Origin: a virus
Virus record (IMG/VR): IMGVR_UViG_3300017781_000041
Location: 1 to 38,398 of that record
DNA: 38,398 bases
Strand: one strand, 5' to 3'
Positions 16,801 to 25,622 of this stretch are shown piece by piece. Both the position numbers and the translations under genes were made by a program. Each line of letters opens with the position of its first letter. The stretch's first letter is position 1. Under the pieces are notes generated by a model. It ran no database searches, was not told where the DNA came from, and saw only the letters and a program-made list of their open reading frames with translations.

Positions 16801-17528
16801 CTAACGGCAATGTAGATATTGCAGGAACAGCTAATGTTAATACTATTTCAAGCACAGGCGATCTAACGCTTGATGCTGTAGCTAACATTAATTTAGATGC
16901 AGATGGTGGTGCGATTAGATTTAAAGATGGTGGTACTTCTTTTGGTGAGGTGTTTAAATCATCTAGCAATATGATTTTATATTCTACTATCAGCAATGGT
17001 GACATGAAGTTTATGGGTGTTGATGGCGGTAATAATATAACTGCTCTTACCCTTGATATGTCAGCAGGCGGAAGTGCTACTTTTGCAAATGATGTAACTG
17101 TAACCAATGAATTAAACGTAGGACAACAAATAACTGCTAGTGGTGGTATTACTACAGATCAAACAGGACAAACGATATCAGGCTTTTCTACTATAAGGGT
17201 AGGTGATGCCTTAATAGGTCAAGATGTAGCTACTCTAACGACTACAAGTGCTTCACAAACTAATAGAATACTAGCTTCTGCAACAACTTATAGAACTATA
17301 AAAGTATTAGTTCAAATTAAATCAAGCACTAATTTTCATGCAACAGAGATACTTTTGACGCATAATGGAACTACAGTCTATATGACAGAATATGCAACGA
17401 TATTTTCAAATAATTCGTTAGCAACTTTTGATGCCGATATTTCAGGTGGAAATATAAGATTATTGATTGACCCCAATCAGTCTGCTTCAACAGAATTTAA
17501 ATTTAATGTATCAGGAATAGAAGCTTGA
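10827..17528 (+). CDS. Giant tail-tip attachment (J-like) protein fused to a repetitive fibre
   Basis: A 2233-aa protein at the end of the tip cassette. Residues 5-60 are strongly hydrophobic (VFVVTFAVVTGLAALGVAFG), as in many J-like proteins, and may contact or cross the host membrane. Residues about 70-580 form the J-like tip domain (NPRQIIYGKARVGGTITHIE). A fibronectin III-like domain follows at about 588-690. From about 1000 to 1650 there are at least six copies of a module with DLQIYHDGSN...TGDL and DDKDI...SDDGSGG. Residues about 2130-2233 make a distinct C-terminal domain (IKVLVQIKSSTNFHATEIL). It probably sets host recognition. Exact DNA repeats suggest domain duplication and exchange. 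Confidence 0.82.
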   Translation: MSKAVKSAVKVFVVTFAVVTGLAALGVAFGVGTLTTFFGAKIVEIAAMSAVGVLVGGLLSKGVDAVAENFGTKVATRSATNPRQIIYGKARVGGTITHIETSGTDKYKLSMIVVLAGHEVESLEEFLINDEVLTTTSNGGFEYATNNKFTNSDNDNKFSVQNSLLRYVFLDGSQTTANNNVISNTSLGNTDKFIGISYVFVEMVFDSEAFGGGIPPMSFVVKGKKVFDPRDSSTAWSDNPALCVRDYITDTTYGLKATSSEVNDTTALGSFKVAANTCEGNQPITTATVSGAVSSSRIVDLAIADTVTLIDVGQKVTGTGISGNVYVLKRTNLQLTLTANVSLSNNTTLTFTEMAYTANGITNMSADGGGVIEGLLSSCAGKLSYIDGKFVMFAGANVTPDMTITDDNLLAPITIQTAQSSGETFNSVKAVYVDANNNYVATDSPLYEDSTLLANDTPSGESSANYKKSLEIQLPFTDTTTMAQRLQRTALLHTRKKTSLSVSCNIAFMQLQPFDWVYLTNERLGYTNKTFEVLSTNLEVIDQDGVPVLATRLDLKEIDSSVYNFASSSYTNPLDEGSSVSTGSFAVSPPTSLAVATTLEITGFDLNVSWTNNPDDLVQGTEVFYGTTSGTYIGSFIVGKSTAKESINGVKASTTYYVAVRHFSSNNVFSALTSEVSVTTGSAPISYSTGGGAVGGADTVNVLGKNLILNRFNSTSGGEDNENYTFLNSGNGALGGITSFQNSDTERVQLFFGEDIGGDFTNQFIALDADWDLGKGGSNGSSTGTSKLIIKGKAYGSSTGSAGATSTIATFNAITNTDGYAFPTVDLAPTTISGSVTTPVVVVSQGSAPSTTTNKLYNVGGSLYWNGAVIDTGAGDITGVTITTSGQSGLTGGASFASGDATFTLAIASTINGSKTFSDDVVVQGDLTVEGTTTTIDTTNLDVKDKNITLNYGSGDTSANANGAGITIQDAVSVGNDATILWKTSGDRFEFSHSVQVPDSQRLRVGSGGDLQIYHDGTNNYVEAQTGNLIIRNSNDDADINFQSDDGSGSIATYFQLDGSQVQNKFLKDTVFLDSVKAKFGTAGDLEIYHNGTDSYIQNSTGSLYINNLSDDKDIFIQSDNGSGGLATYLFADGSEGSLKLFHYGSKKLETTSTGVDITGSITTDGMTSSQNITVNSASGSVDARLAFNNSVKNAWIGIPSWDDDSLRIYGTSPTSGNTNEPAAMYRDGAWSFWTDYKNSSGNGSTSTALFISTGGSVNVVRGDIQIGGTTVIDSSKNLLNLESIKLFDNKELLLGTSSDVRFLHNGTDTHILNNTGDLFISNFADDKDIVFRSDDGSGGVAEYFRLDGGNGYLITSKHNQHLDNVKSMYGGSNDLQIYHDGSNSNIVDTGTGYLSLRGTDLRLQDSTGWNFVICTDLGQGGEVALLHSNIQKLKTTSTGIDVTGSITTDGMTTSADINFGDDDKALFGASNDLKIYHSANNQSYIHEVGTGDLNILATNLKLQDAGGSTKVLVNSTGIDVTGTVTSDGLTVDGADVFFNSGWIKSNSSLRIDIDNDNNQTDRAFFISHGNASKDIFKASESGDISFYDDTGTSQNLKWDASADTLNFVDNAKATFGSSNDLQIYHDGSNSYISEVGTGGFYIQGQGNIYLQDDTGAETYARFQKNNAVKLFFDNDLKFATSSSGIDVTGTVTSDGLTVDGTAQINGTSAGQLTLDATGQYNQITFEQNSGNNSGGDIVYDHTNDQLWLRSLAVGSVHLKTGTTAGNTVDRLKVASNGDISFYEDTGTTQALFWDASAESLCLGNTNASASLDIRKDSGFALRAENNLGHYFRVAAGGNTEIGGTLDVSGTVTATGDVRADTHFNSTDTNATLSATGSGNVYLRPNGKGTATGETRIDTNGLLKVNSINTSHGLEIAQSTNTGYAPASILLRATQSTARGGGIYSYNTQTDNGWYSGTLYNNTDKWAVTFLNGTSFNSAIAQTTYAKFTVHSNGNVDIAGTANVNTISSTGDLTLDAVANINLDADGGAIRFKDGGTSFGEVFKSSSNMILYSTISNGDMKFMGVDGGNNITALTLDMSAGGSATFANDVTVTNELNVGQQITASGGITTDQTGQTISGFSTIRVGDALIGQDVATLTTTSASQTNRILASATTYRTIKVLVQIKSSTNFHATEILLTHNGTTVYMTEYATIFSNNSLATFDADISGGNIRLLIDPNQSASTEFKFNVSGIEA
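15390..15929 (+). repeat. 39-bp exact direct repeat inside the first fibre gene
   Basis: Positions 15390-15428 and 15891-15929 are identical over 39 bases; both begin ACAGGAACAGTAACAAG and encode TGTVTSDGLTVDG. The copies are about 500 bp apart. Identity at third codon positions implies recent duplication or ongoing recombination among fibre modules. Confidence 0.85.
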
Positions 17529-17563
17529 TGACATAATAATAGTAAGCACATTGGATAGGGAAG

Positions 17564-20500
17564 ATGGCAACACAAAAAGACTTTAGAATTAAAAATGGAC
17601 TAATCGTCCAAAATGGTAACACTACAGTTAGTCAAGGAACTGTATCTATAGCAGATCAAATAAGCGGTGATACAGGTCAATTAACCATTACAAATGGTCA
17701 ATCAGGCAGTTCATTCATGCGTATTGGTATCATTGGTAGTGGTACTGCAAATTCACACATAAGAACAGACTCAACTCTAGAATTTCACATAGGGCAATCA
17801 GCTACAAGTGCTACACCTAGTGTTTCTATTGATACTAGTGGAAATATAACATCAACAGGTGTTATAAAAAGTTCAGGTAGTGATTCTGCAACATCAGGTC
17901 AGTTATTAAATTTAACTGGCTCATCTGTAAATCAGACTAACTCAGGAACAATACGTTTAACTGAAAGGTCTTATGATGCATCTCCATATTTTCAGGGTAG
18001 TTTTATAAAATATGATGGTTCTAGCAATCAGTTAAAGATTGGTGTTCATCATACTTCTGATAATAATTTAAACAATGATACAGATGTTATAAGAATAGAT
18101 AGAAGTACAGGTTTTTTTAAAATAGTAAATGGTGGCTTATATATATCAAACACAGAAGTAATTACAACTAATAGAAACTTAACTAATATAGGCACTATTT
18201 CTTCAGGTGCTATTACAAGCACATCATCAATAACAGCAAATAGTGGTGGAAATGTAATACAAATTGGCACAGATGGAAATATTGAAATTACTAGAACCAG
18301 TGGTGGTGCTTATATAGATTTTAAGGATAGTTCTAGTGAAGATTATGACCAAAGATTACAAGCTACTTCTACAGGACACAGTTTTTCAGGAACTATCTCC
18401 AACAGTGCCTTCACTATACCCAACAGCATAGGTACAGCAGGTCAAGTTTTAAAAGTACCATCTACAGGAACTACTTTAGAATGGGTTACTGATACAAGTG
18501 GTGCAGTTACATCTATTTCTAATAATGTTGACAACAGAATCCTTACAGCGACTGGTGGGACTACTATCAATGGTGAAACTAATCTAAGTTTTAATGGCTC
18601 TACTTTAACTGTAAATGCAGATGCTGATTTTAATGGTGCTAATGCAGATTTACAGTGGGATTCTAGTGCTGATTCTCTAATTTTTAATGACAATGCAAAG
18701 GCTACTTTTGGTACAGGCTCAGATTTACAGATTTACCATAGTGGTAGTAATAGTATTATTCGTGATGTCGGTACTGGAGACTTGCGTATACAAGGTGCAA
18801 ATCTACAATTACTATCGTCTAATGGTAAAAAATATCTTTTTGGTGTTGAGGATGCTTACACAAAACTTTACTACAACAATGCAGAAAAACTAGCCACAAC
18901 CTCAACAGGCATAGACGTAACAGGAACAGTTACAAGTACTGGAAATATTTTCATGTCTACCAATGGAAGCATACTTAGAAATTCAGGTGGTGCTTTACAA
19001 CTTCAGTCTGATGCATCTCAGGTTATATTAAGGTCTAATAATACTACTGCTTTAACACTAGATACTTCTCAAAATGCTATATTTGCAGGAACTATATCTA
19101 GTGATGCTATTACAAGTACAGGACTAACAGTATCTACTGCTTCATCAGTTCCAACATTCAACATAATTACAACACATCCAAGCGGTATACCTATTTTAAA
19201 TTTAAAAGGAGCAGCTTCGGCTCAAATAAGATATCAAGATGAAAATGGTAATAATCAATCAAGAATAGATTTTGATGATGCAGGTGCTTTTAATTTTATT
19301 GATGCTACAGATGGTTCATCTCATTTACTAATAAACAGTTCAGGTAACGCCACTTTTGCAGGAACTATCTCAAGTAGTTCCATCACAGCAACAGTTAATA
19401 ACTATCAATTAAGACTGAGAAGAGCAGATAGTGCAGATGATGATTGGAAATTTTATTCATGGGAAAGTGGATTAAATATATTTCCTGCTTCAGCATCCTC
19501 TGTATTTTTTGGTAGAGATGGAGCAAGTACAGATGTAAGTGTTTATAATGGCAATCTTAAAATTGGTACGACTACTGTAATAGACTCCTCTCGTAATTTA
19601 ACCAACATAGGAACTATCTCTAGTGGAAAAATAACAACCAGTGGAACAGGTACAGCAGGTTTACCAACTTTAGATATTATAAATTCTAGTTCAAGTACAT
19701 ATAATCATTCAATAGAAGCTATGACTCCTAACCTGACCACAGGTGAGTCAAATATATTAGTATTTGGTAGAGAAGGTTCAACAAAAAATTCAGGGTATAT
19801 TGGCTATAAATACAGTTCAGCAGGTTCAAATGATAATGTTATAACTCTAGGTCATTGGTCTTCAAACCATCTAGTCACGATAAATGGTGTTGGCAATACC
19901 ACCTTTGCAGGAACTATAGATAGTGGTGCTATTACAAGTACAGGAATTATTACATCAGCCGACTTCTTTAAAGCTACAGGGCAAAACATAAAGTTTTCGG
20001 CAGGGGGAACTCATGTTTTAAACATGGACGTAAACCGAAAGATATACCCTGCTACTAACAATTCAACTGATTTAGGGCATTCGGGTACTCTTGCTTTCCG
20101 TACTCTGTATTTGACTAACAGCATTTATCATAACACGAGCCAAATCCTAGACTCCTCTCGCAACCTATCCAATATAGGAACTATCAGTAGTGGTGATATT
20201 AGAGTAACAGGCAGTACAAATAATAATACCGCAGATGCCTTAAGAGTAGATGATAGTGGTAATGCAGCATTATTTAGAGTTAGGAATGATGGTGTTGTTT
20301 TAGTAAGTGATAATTACTTTTATGTTAATTCTAGTCAAGGTGCATATTTTGATGGACAAGTAAGATTTAGAAATGGCATAACAGATGATACAGGCCAGTT
20401 AAGTATAAATTCATCTACTGGAGACATTTACTTCAATAGTGCCGATTTGGAAGCTGTTGGAACTATCTCTAGTGCTAGACTTATTGTAAATTCAGGAGCA

Positions 20501-23500
20501 AATGTAAGTCAATTTCATTCGCACCATACTACTGGCCATGATGATTGGCAGGTGTCACCTATCTCTATAAGAGAAAGAGGATTAAATACCAATAACTCAA
20601 CCAATAATCAGTATTCTCCAAACTTAAACTTCCATTGGGCAAGTGTAGTATCAAGAAGTTTAACGATGACTAGCGATGGTAATTTTACGTTAGGTGAATG
20701 GACTTCTTCAGGTTCACCTGAAATGTCAGGCAATTTATCTTTCTTAAATACTGCAGGTTATAGAGTTAATAATACCAATGTAATAGACTCGTCTCGTAAT
20801 CTAACCAACATAGGAAGTATTACAGCTACAGATAATATCGTTACTAGTGGTGCATATACAACATTAGGTTCAGGTGCTAGTAATTATGGAGTTATAAGAG
20901 TAACAAACCCAAAAGGTGCTGATAGATTTTCAAGATCAGGTAATGAAACTGGTGCTATAAAGATTACTTTACCTGTTTCATGGACTAGTACCATGCTTCG
21001 TTTTACTGTAAAAGTTTATGACTATACACAAGGTGAAAGTTTTGAAGTTGTTTGTGCAGGTTATAACTATGCGTCTGGTGCTCAATGGATAAATACAAGT
21101 GCTTATATTATTAATCAACCTAATTTTGATAGAGACTTCGTAGTTAAATTTGGACATGATGGTACTAAATGTGCAGTTTATATCGGTACAACCTCAAGCA
21201 CTTGGACTCATTCCCAAATTGCAGTGACAGATTTTCAAGCAGGATTTAATCAAGCTAGTGCATCTAGTTGGGCTGATGGTTGGGATATAGATATTGTCAC
21301 AACTTTAGGAACAATATCGCAAACAATTAATAATACTTCAGTTACAGATAATGCTAGAAGATTAAAAGTTGGTGGCACAGAGGTAATTACAAACTCTCGT
21401 AACCTTACCAACATAGGAACTATCTCTGCTGGTGTTTTTACAACTAATGCTAATACTGGCACATTCTCAAATTCTATTGGTACTTTTCCTTTAGTCACTT
21501 CTACACCATACGATTATGTCGCTAAGTTTGAATCAACAGATTCAGGTGCGGCTATAATTATTGAAGATAATAATTCAACAAGTAATGGAAATAGAGTAAG
21601 TGTTAGTGGAGATACAATGAGTTTCTTCACTTCTGCAACTTCTGCTCTTACATTAGACGCATCACAAAACGCTACCTTTGCAGGAACTATCTCTAGTGGT
21701 GCTATTACAAGCAGTGGAAATATTGCTATTAGTGCAGGTAATAAAATACTTCTATCAGGTGCAGGGGATAATACACACTACATATATCACGACAGCTCAA
21801 CTGATTATGATGTTGTGAACTACAGCACAGGTTTTCAACTTGAGCATTATTCAAGTGGTACACAATTTACTTTAGTTGGCTCAACAGGAAACGCTACTTT
21901 TACTGGAGGTATCAATAGTGGTGCTTTGAGTGTTAATAGTGGCACAGCTAATATTGCCGCTACATTTCAATCAACAGATGGTATAGCAGGAATTAAACTA
22001 CAAGACTCAAGTGGTAATGTAGAACTTTCAGCATCAGGTTCAACATTTAGAGTACAACCCAGTGGTGGTACGCCAGTTCTTGAAATTAATTCTTCAGGAA
22101 CAAATACAGTAACTATAGATGGTACTGGTACAAAAACACTAAGAAGCTACCATGATAGTGGCGGTGTTGGATGGGCAACAGGCTCAGGTACAAGCTACAC
22201 TAATTTGCTTTACTTAGATGATAATAATGATCGTGTAAGAATTTATACAGAACAAGTAGAAAGGCTTAGAATTAATGCAACTGGTGTAGATGCAACAACT
22301 GGTGGATTTAGAATAAATGCAACTACTGTAATAGACTCCGCAAGAAACCTAACTAATATAGGAACTATCTCTAGTGGTGATATAACAACATCAGGTGATC
22401 TTTATCTTAGTGAATATGTTTATCACACAGGTGATACTGATACATACATCAGAATACAAGATAATTCTTGGACATTTAGAACAGGTGGTGGCGATAGGGT
22501 AGTTATTGATAACAGTGAAATGACCACAAAAGACATTAATGTCGGTGGTACTGGAAATGCAACAGTTAAAGTAAGACATATAGAAGGCAAAGCACCAAAT
22601 AGTGCTAGTTATGAAGCTTTATATTTAAACTACAATTCAACATATCCTGTTTTTATTGGACAAAGTGCGAGTAACTCAGATTTATATTTATATGGTGCTT
22701 TAAGAATAGGAAGTACAGCAGTTATAGATGCTTCTCGTAATATGAGCAACATAGGAACTATCTCTAGTGGTGCTATTACAACAAGTGGTTATTTCCACCT
22801 AAATGCTTCACATACAGTTTATGCAGGTGCGATAGATACTACATCTACAGCTACAACTTCTTATAATGTAATAAGATTTAGACAAGGTACAGGTTCAGGA
22901 GCGCCCACAGGACTAATTGGAACAGCAGGAAGTGCTGTTAATAATACTGCTTTTAGAAGTGGTATGAATATTGGAACTCAAAACAGTGGTAGTCTTAATT
23001 TTATTATTAATGATGGTTATGCAGGTAAATTTGATACTTCGGGCAATCTACTTGTGGGAACTACTGATACCTCTGTTTGGAATAATGGTGCAGGTGGCAA
23101 TACAGGAACTGTAATTGAATCAGATGGAACTATACAATTAGCCAAATCTAACAATGCTACTGCATATTTTAACAGGCTTGATAGCGATGGAGACATTGTT
23201 TCATTCCGCAAAAATGGCTCATCAGTTGGAAGTATTAGTAGTTATTCAAGTGGGCTAGATATAGCAGGAAGTAGCTATGGGGTACGTTTTGCTGGTAGTA
23301 CTATTTTCCCAGTAACAAGTGCTGGTAGTGTTTCAAATGGTGCTGTTGATTTAGGGTACTCAGGTGGAAGATTCAAAAACCTTCACCTTTCAGGAACAGG
23401 TTACTTTGGAACAAGTGTTGGAATTGGAATCACTCCTTCATCTCCACTTCATGTAAAAGTCGGAACTAATCAAAATTTAGAAGTTGACTCAGAAGGTAGT

Positions 23501-24817
23501 GAATTAAGATTAAGTGCTGTTAATGACGCAAGAAGTGCAAATCCAGCTATGCGTTTCCAAGCAGAAAGTTATAAATTCTATGGTGCTAGTGGCGTAGGTC
23601 CAAGAGCAACCATTGATGCTTCAGGCAATCTGTTGGTGGCAACTACTGACACAACTTTGCTTAACAATACATCAGGTGGTGGCTTTTCTGTTAGCTCAAA
23701 CGGGTTTACACAAATAGCTAAACAAGGTGTTGATAATGCTGACCCAGTTTTAATTCTTAACCAAACTGGTTTAGATGGAGAAATACTTAGGTTCTATAAA
23801 GATGGTGGAATAGTTGGAAGCATTGGTTCTAATAGTGATGCATTATATATAAGTTCTCCTTATGGGAATGATTCAGGTTTAAGATTTGTAAGTGGCATTA
23901 TCGCACCTGCAACAACTACTGGAGCAAATAGAGATGCTGCAATAGATTTAGGTTATTCAAGCGGCAGATTCAAAGACCTTTACCTTTCAGGAAGTGTAAC
24001 AGCTAGCTCAGTAAAACTTTCAGGATTACAAACAGAAGTATTAGGAGTTTCAAGTGGTAAATTATTAGTAGGTGCTGTAAATGATGACGATTTTATAACT
24101 AAAATAGTTGGTCATGGTGATAGCTCATCAATGGAATTTAATGATGGAACTATTAATGCAGTAGGCTCAACTACAATAAATCACGCTAAATCCAGTGCCA
24201 CTAATCCTGTTTTATCTGTAAAAAATACAAGCACTACTAACGAAGGGCGTTATTTACAATTTTTAGGTAGTACAGGAACTAATATAGGGCAAATTGGTCA
24301 TGTAGATCAAACAGAGTCTAATATATTTATAGCAACTTTTAGCACTGGTCTAAAATTTGAATCTTACATTACTTATAAAGCTATCTTACCTTGTAATGAA
24401 AATGGTGCAGATAGTGACAATGCTATTGATCTTGGAAGTTCATCAGTAAGGTTTGATGATATCTATGCAACCAATGGCACTATACAAACTTCAGATAGAA
24501 ATTTAAAACAAGACATACAAGCCTTAACAGATGCAGAGCAAAGGGTTGCTACAGCATGTAAAGGTTTGATAAGAAGATTTAGATGGCAAGATTCAGTAGC
24601 AGAAAAAGATGATAATTCTGATTCTGATGAAACAGCTAGATATCATTTTGGAGTCATAGCACAAGACTTACAAGATGCATTTACAGCAGAAGGATTAAAC
24701 GCAAGTGATTATGGGATGTTTATCTCTAGCACTTGGGAAGATGATGATGGTGTAGAACAAACAAGACTTGGTGTAAGATATAACGAATTGCTAAGTTTTA
24801 TAATAACAACAATATAG
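17564..24817 (+). CDS. Giant tail fibre with C-terminal S74 intramolecular chaperone
   Basis: A 2417-aa fibre beginning MATQKDFRIKNGLIVQNGN, a start common to marine phage fibres. The shaft contains about seven copies of a module ending SRNLTNIGTISSG(A/D/K)IT, one DLQIYHSGSNS module like those in the preceding gene, and two GRFK(D/N)L(Y/H)LSG modules near the end. Residues about 2309-2417 are a peptidase S74 chaperone: TSDRNLKQDIQALTDAEQR with the presumed cleavage-site Ser, then YHFGVIAQDLQDAF and VRYNELLSFII. The domain helps trimerise the fibre and then cuts itself off. It stops soon after LLSFIITTI, shorter than many S74 domains. It shares a 31-bp exact repeat with the preceding gene. Confidence 0.88.
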   Translation: MATQKDFRIKNGLIVQNGNTTVSQGTVSIADQISGDTGQLTITNGQSGSSFMRIGIIGSGTANSHIRTDSTLEFHIGQSATSATPSVSIDTSGNITSTGVIKSSGSDSATSGQLLNLTGSSVNQTNSGTIRLTERSYDASPYFQGSFIKYDGSSNQLKIGVHHTSDNNLNNDTDVIRIDRSTGFFKIVNGGLYISNTEVITTNRNLTNIGTISSGAITSTSSITANSGGNVIQIGTDGNIEITRTSGGAYIDFKDSSSEDYDQRLQATSTGHSFSGTISNSAFTIPNSIGTAGQVLKVPSTGTTLEWVTDTSGAVTSISNNVDNRILTATGGTTINGETNLSFNGSTLTVNADADFNGANADLQWDSSADSLIFNDNAKATFGTGSDLQIYHSGSNSIIRDVGTGDLRIQGANLQLLSSNGKKYLFGVEDAYTKLYYNNAEKLATTSTGIDVTGTVTSTGNIFMSTNGSILRNSGGALQLQSDASQVILRSNNTTALTLDTSQNAIFAGTISSDAITSTGLTVSTASSVPTFNIITTHPSGIPILNLKGAASAQIRYQDENGNNQSRIDFDDAGAFNFIDATDGSSHLLINSSGNATFAGTISSSSITATVNNYQLRLRRADSADDDWKFYSWESGLNIFPASASSVFFGRDGASTDVSVYNGNLKIGTTTVIDSSRNLTNIGTISSGKITTSGTGTAGLPTLDIINSSSSTYNHSIEAMTPNLTTGESNILVFGREGSTKNSGYIGYKYSSAGSNDNVITLGHWSSNHLVTINGVGNTTFAGTIDSGAITSTGIITSADFFKATGQNIKFSAGGTHVLNMDVNRKIYPATNNSTDLGHSGTLAFRTLYLTNSIYHNTSQILDSSRNLSNIGTISSGDIRVTGSTNNNTADALRVDDSGNAALFRVRNDGVVLVSDNYFYVNSSQGAYFDGQVRFRNGITDDTGQLSINSSTGDIYFNSADLEAVGTISSARLIVNSGANVSQFHSHHTTGHDDWQVSPISIRERGLNTNNSTNNQYSPNLNFHWASVVSRSLTMTSDGNFTLGEWTSSGSPEMSGNLSFLNTAGYRVNNTNVIDSSRNLTNIGSITATDNIVTSGAYTTLGSGASNYGVIRVTNPKGADRFSRSGNETGAIKITLPVSWTSTMLRFTVKVYDYTQGESFEVVCAGYNYASGAQWINTSAYIINQPNFDRDFVVKFGHDGTKCAVYIGTTSSTWTHSQIAVTDFQAGFNQASASSWADGWDIDIVTTLGTISQTINNTSVTDNARRLKVGGTEVITNSRNLTNIGTISAGVFTTNANTGTFSNSIGTFPLVTSTPYDYVAKFESTDSGAAIIIEDNNSTSNGNRVSVSGDTMSFFTSATSALTLDASQNATFAGTISSGAITSSGNIAISAGNKILLSGAGDNTHYIYHDSSTDYDVVNYSTGFQLEHYSSGTQFTLVGSTGNATFTGGINSGALSVNSGTANIAATFQSTDGIAGIKLQDSSGNVELSASGSTFRVQPSGGTPVLEINSSGTNTVTIDGTGTKTLRSYHDSGGVGWATGSGTSYTNLLYLDDNNDRVRIYTEQVERLRINATGVDATTGGFRINATTVIDSARNLTNIGTISSGDITTSGDLYLSEYVYHTGDTDTYIRIQDNSWTFRTGGGDRVVIDNSEMTTKDINVGGTGNATVKVRHIEGKAPNSASYEALYLNYNSTYPVFIGQSASNSDLYLYGALRIGSTAVIDASRNMSNIGTISSGAITTSGYFHLNASHTVYAGAIDTTSTATTSYNVIRFRQGTGSGAPTGLIGTAGSAVNNTAFRSGMNIGTQNSGSLNFIINDGYAGKFDTSGNLLVGTTDTSVWNNGAGGNTGTVIESDGTIQLAKSNNATAYFNRLDSDGDIVSFRKNGSSVGSISSYSSGLDIAGSSYGVRFAGSTIFPVTSAGSVSNGAVDLGYSGGRFKNLHLSGTGYFGTSVGIGITPSSPLHVKVGTNQNLEVDSEGSELRLSAVNDARSANPAMRFQAESYKFYGASGVGPRATIDASGNLLVATTDTTLLNNTSGGGFSVSSNGFTQIAKQGVDNADPVLILNQTGLDGEILRFYKDGGIVGSIGSNSDALYISSPYGNDSGLRFVSGIIAPATTTGANRDAAIDLGYSSGRFKDLYLSGSVTASSVKLSGLQTEVLGVSSGKLLVGAVNDDDFITKIVGHGDSSSMEFNDGTINAVGSTTINHAKSSATNPVLSVKNTSTTNEGRYLQFLGSTGTNIGQIGHVDQTESNIFIATFSTGLKFESYITYKAILPCNENGADSDNAIDLGSSSVRFDDIYATNGTIQTSDRNLKQDIQALTDAEQRVATACKGLIRRFRWQDSVAEKDDNSDSDETARYHFGVIAQDLQDAFTAEGLNASDYGMFISSTWEDDDGVEQTRLGVRYNELLSFIITTI
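18896..18926 (+). repeat. 31-bp repeat shared between the two fibre genes
   Basis: Positions 18896-18926 match 15132-15162 exactly; the string begins ACAACCTCAACAGGCATAG and encodes TTSTGIDVTG in both proteins. The copies lie in different genes about 3.8 kb apart, which is good evidence that segments were exchanged or copied between the two fibres. Confidence 0.85.
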
Positions 24818-24826
24818 GAGAAAAAA

Positions 24827-25069
24827 ATGGCGATAACATTAACAAGAACAGTGCAGAGAGTGGAGACATATCCTCTAGTAGACGCTACATCAGAAACTGT
24901 ATCTGATACTAAGCCTACTGTTATGGTAGTTTATAACGAGAAGTTTGATGACCCTGATGACGCACAGCTTCCAGTTACAGCTACTAAAGTTAGTCACTTT
25001 AACTGTACTGATGATGTGACAGGTGAAGATGCTTTAGTACAAACTATCTGTACAGCAATTTGGGCTTAA
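24827..25069 (+). CDS. Small conserved phage protein after the fibre
   Basis: An 80-aa protein starting MAITLTRTVQRVETYPLVDA with no membrane segment and predicted beta structure. AGGAG before the ATG gives strong initiation. Similar short proteins follow fibre genes in marine phages as I recall, but their function is not known to me. One base separates it from the next gene. Confidence 0.6.
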   Translation: MAITLTRTVQRVETYPLVDATSETVSDTKPTVMVVYNEKFDDPDDAQLPVTATKVSHFNCTDDVTGEDALVQTICTAIWA

Positions 25070-25070
25070 T

Positions 25071-25274
25071 ATGTGGAACAAAGCAACCGTAAAGGTAGAT
25101 AAAGATAAATTCTTGGCTTGGGTTAAAGATAACGAAATACAGATGAAGAATGTCATAGAGGTTGGTGAAAAGATCAACCTTAATGGCAAACTTAGATCAG
25201 TAGAATCACACACTAATAAGAATGGACTTTTATCAATACAACTAAAAGAAGTAAAGCAGAAGAAATCTAAGTAA
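25071..25274 (+). CDS. Small protein, paralogue of the 5767-6015 product
   Basis: A 67-aa protein MWNKATVKVDKDKFLAWVKD, then KNVIEVGEKINLNGK, LLSIQLKEV and a Lys-rich end. It shares with the 82-aa protein encoded after the tail tube gene the WNK start, the IEVGEK centre, the LL(T/S)I(N/Q)L segment and the basic tail. Function unknown. The next gene starts directly after its stop. Confidence 0.65.
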   Translation: MWNKATVKVDKDKFLAWVKDNEIQMKNVIEVGEKINLNGKLRSVESHTNKNGLLSIQLKEVKQKKSK

Positions 25275-25622
25275 ATGGATGCTGTAACTGTTATCCAAGA
25301 GGTAGGGTTTCCCATTGCCGCTTCACTTGGTCTTGGTTGGTTTATATATAAACTTATCATGCGAATTGTAGATGGCATGGAGACTAAACTAGATGTGGTA
25401 GATCAAAAAGTAGCAGAGCAAATATCAGCTATAGAAGATAGGCTAGGCACAAAACTTGATTCCCAACATGGTATTTTGGTAGCATTAATTGATAGGGTGC
25501 GAAGTTTAGACAATGAGATCATAAGGCAAGATACTCTTATTAAAACTATTCTTGGCGTACCACAACTAATAGATAGCAGTAAAATTGCTAAGGCAGATAG
25601 AGATGACCAAAGAAAAGATTAA
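25275..25622 (+). CDS. Membrane-anchored coiled-coil protein, holin-like candidate
   Basis: A 115-aa protein with one hydrophobic span near the N-terminus (VGFPIAASLGLGWFIYKLIM, residues 10-29) followed by a long charged coiled coil (residues 33-90). This layout recalls BhlA/UviB-type holins, but also simple membrane-anchored scaffolds. It lies directly before csgF, and its 3' end overlaps that gene by 20 bases. It could be a holin, or an inner-membrane partner of the curli-like module. The sequence does not settle which. Confidence 0.5.
   Translation: MDAVTVIQEVGFPIAASLGLGWFIYKLIMRIVDGMETKLDVVDQKVAEQISAIEDRLGTKLDSQHGILVALIDRVRSLDNEIIRQDTLIKTILGVPQLIDSSKIAKADRDDQRKD

Noticed and set aside
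13800-24400. CRISPR-like spacing of repeats
   Set aside because: The repeats are in-frame protein modules in fibre genes, vary in sequence and spacing, and lack a palindromic repeat/spacer pattern.
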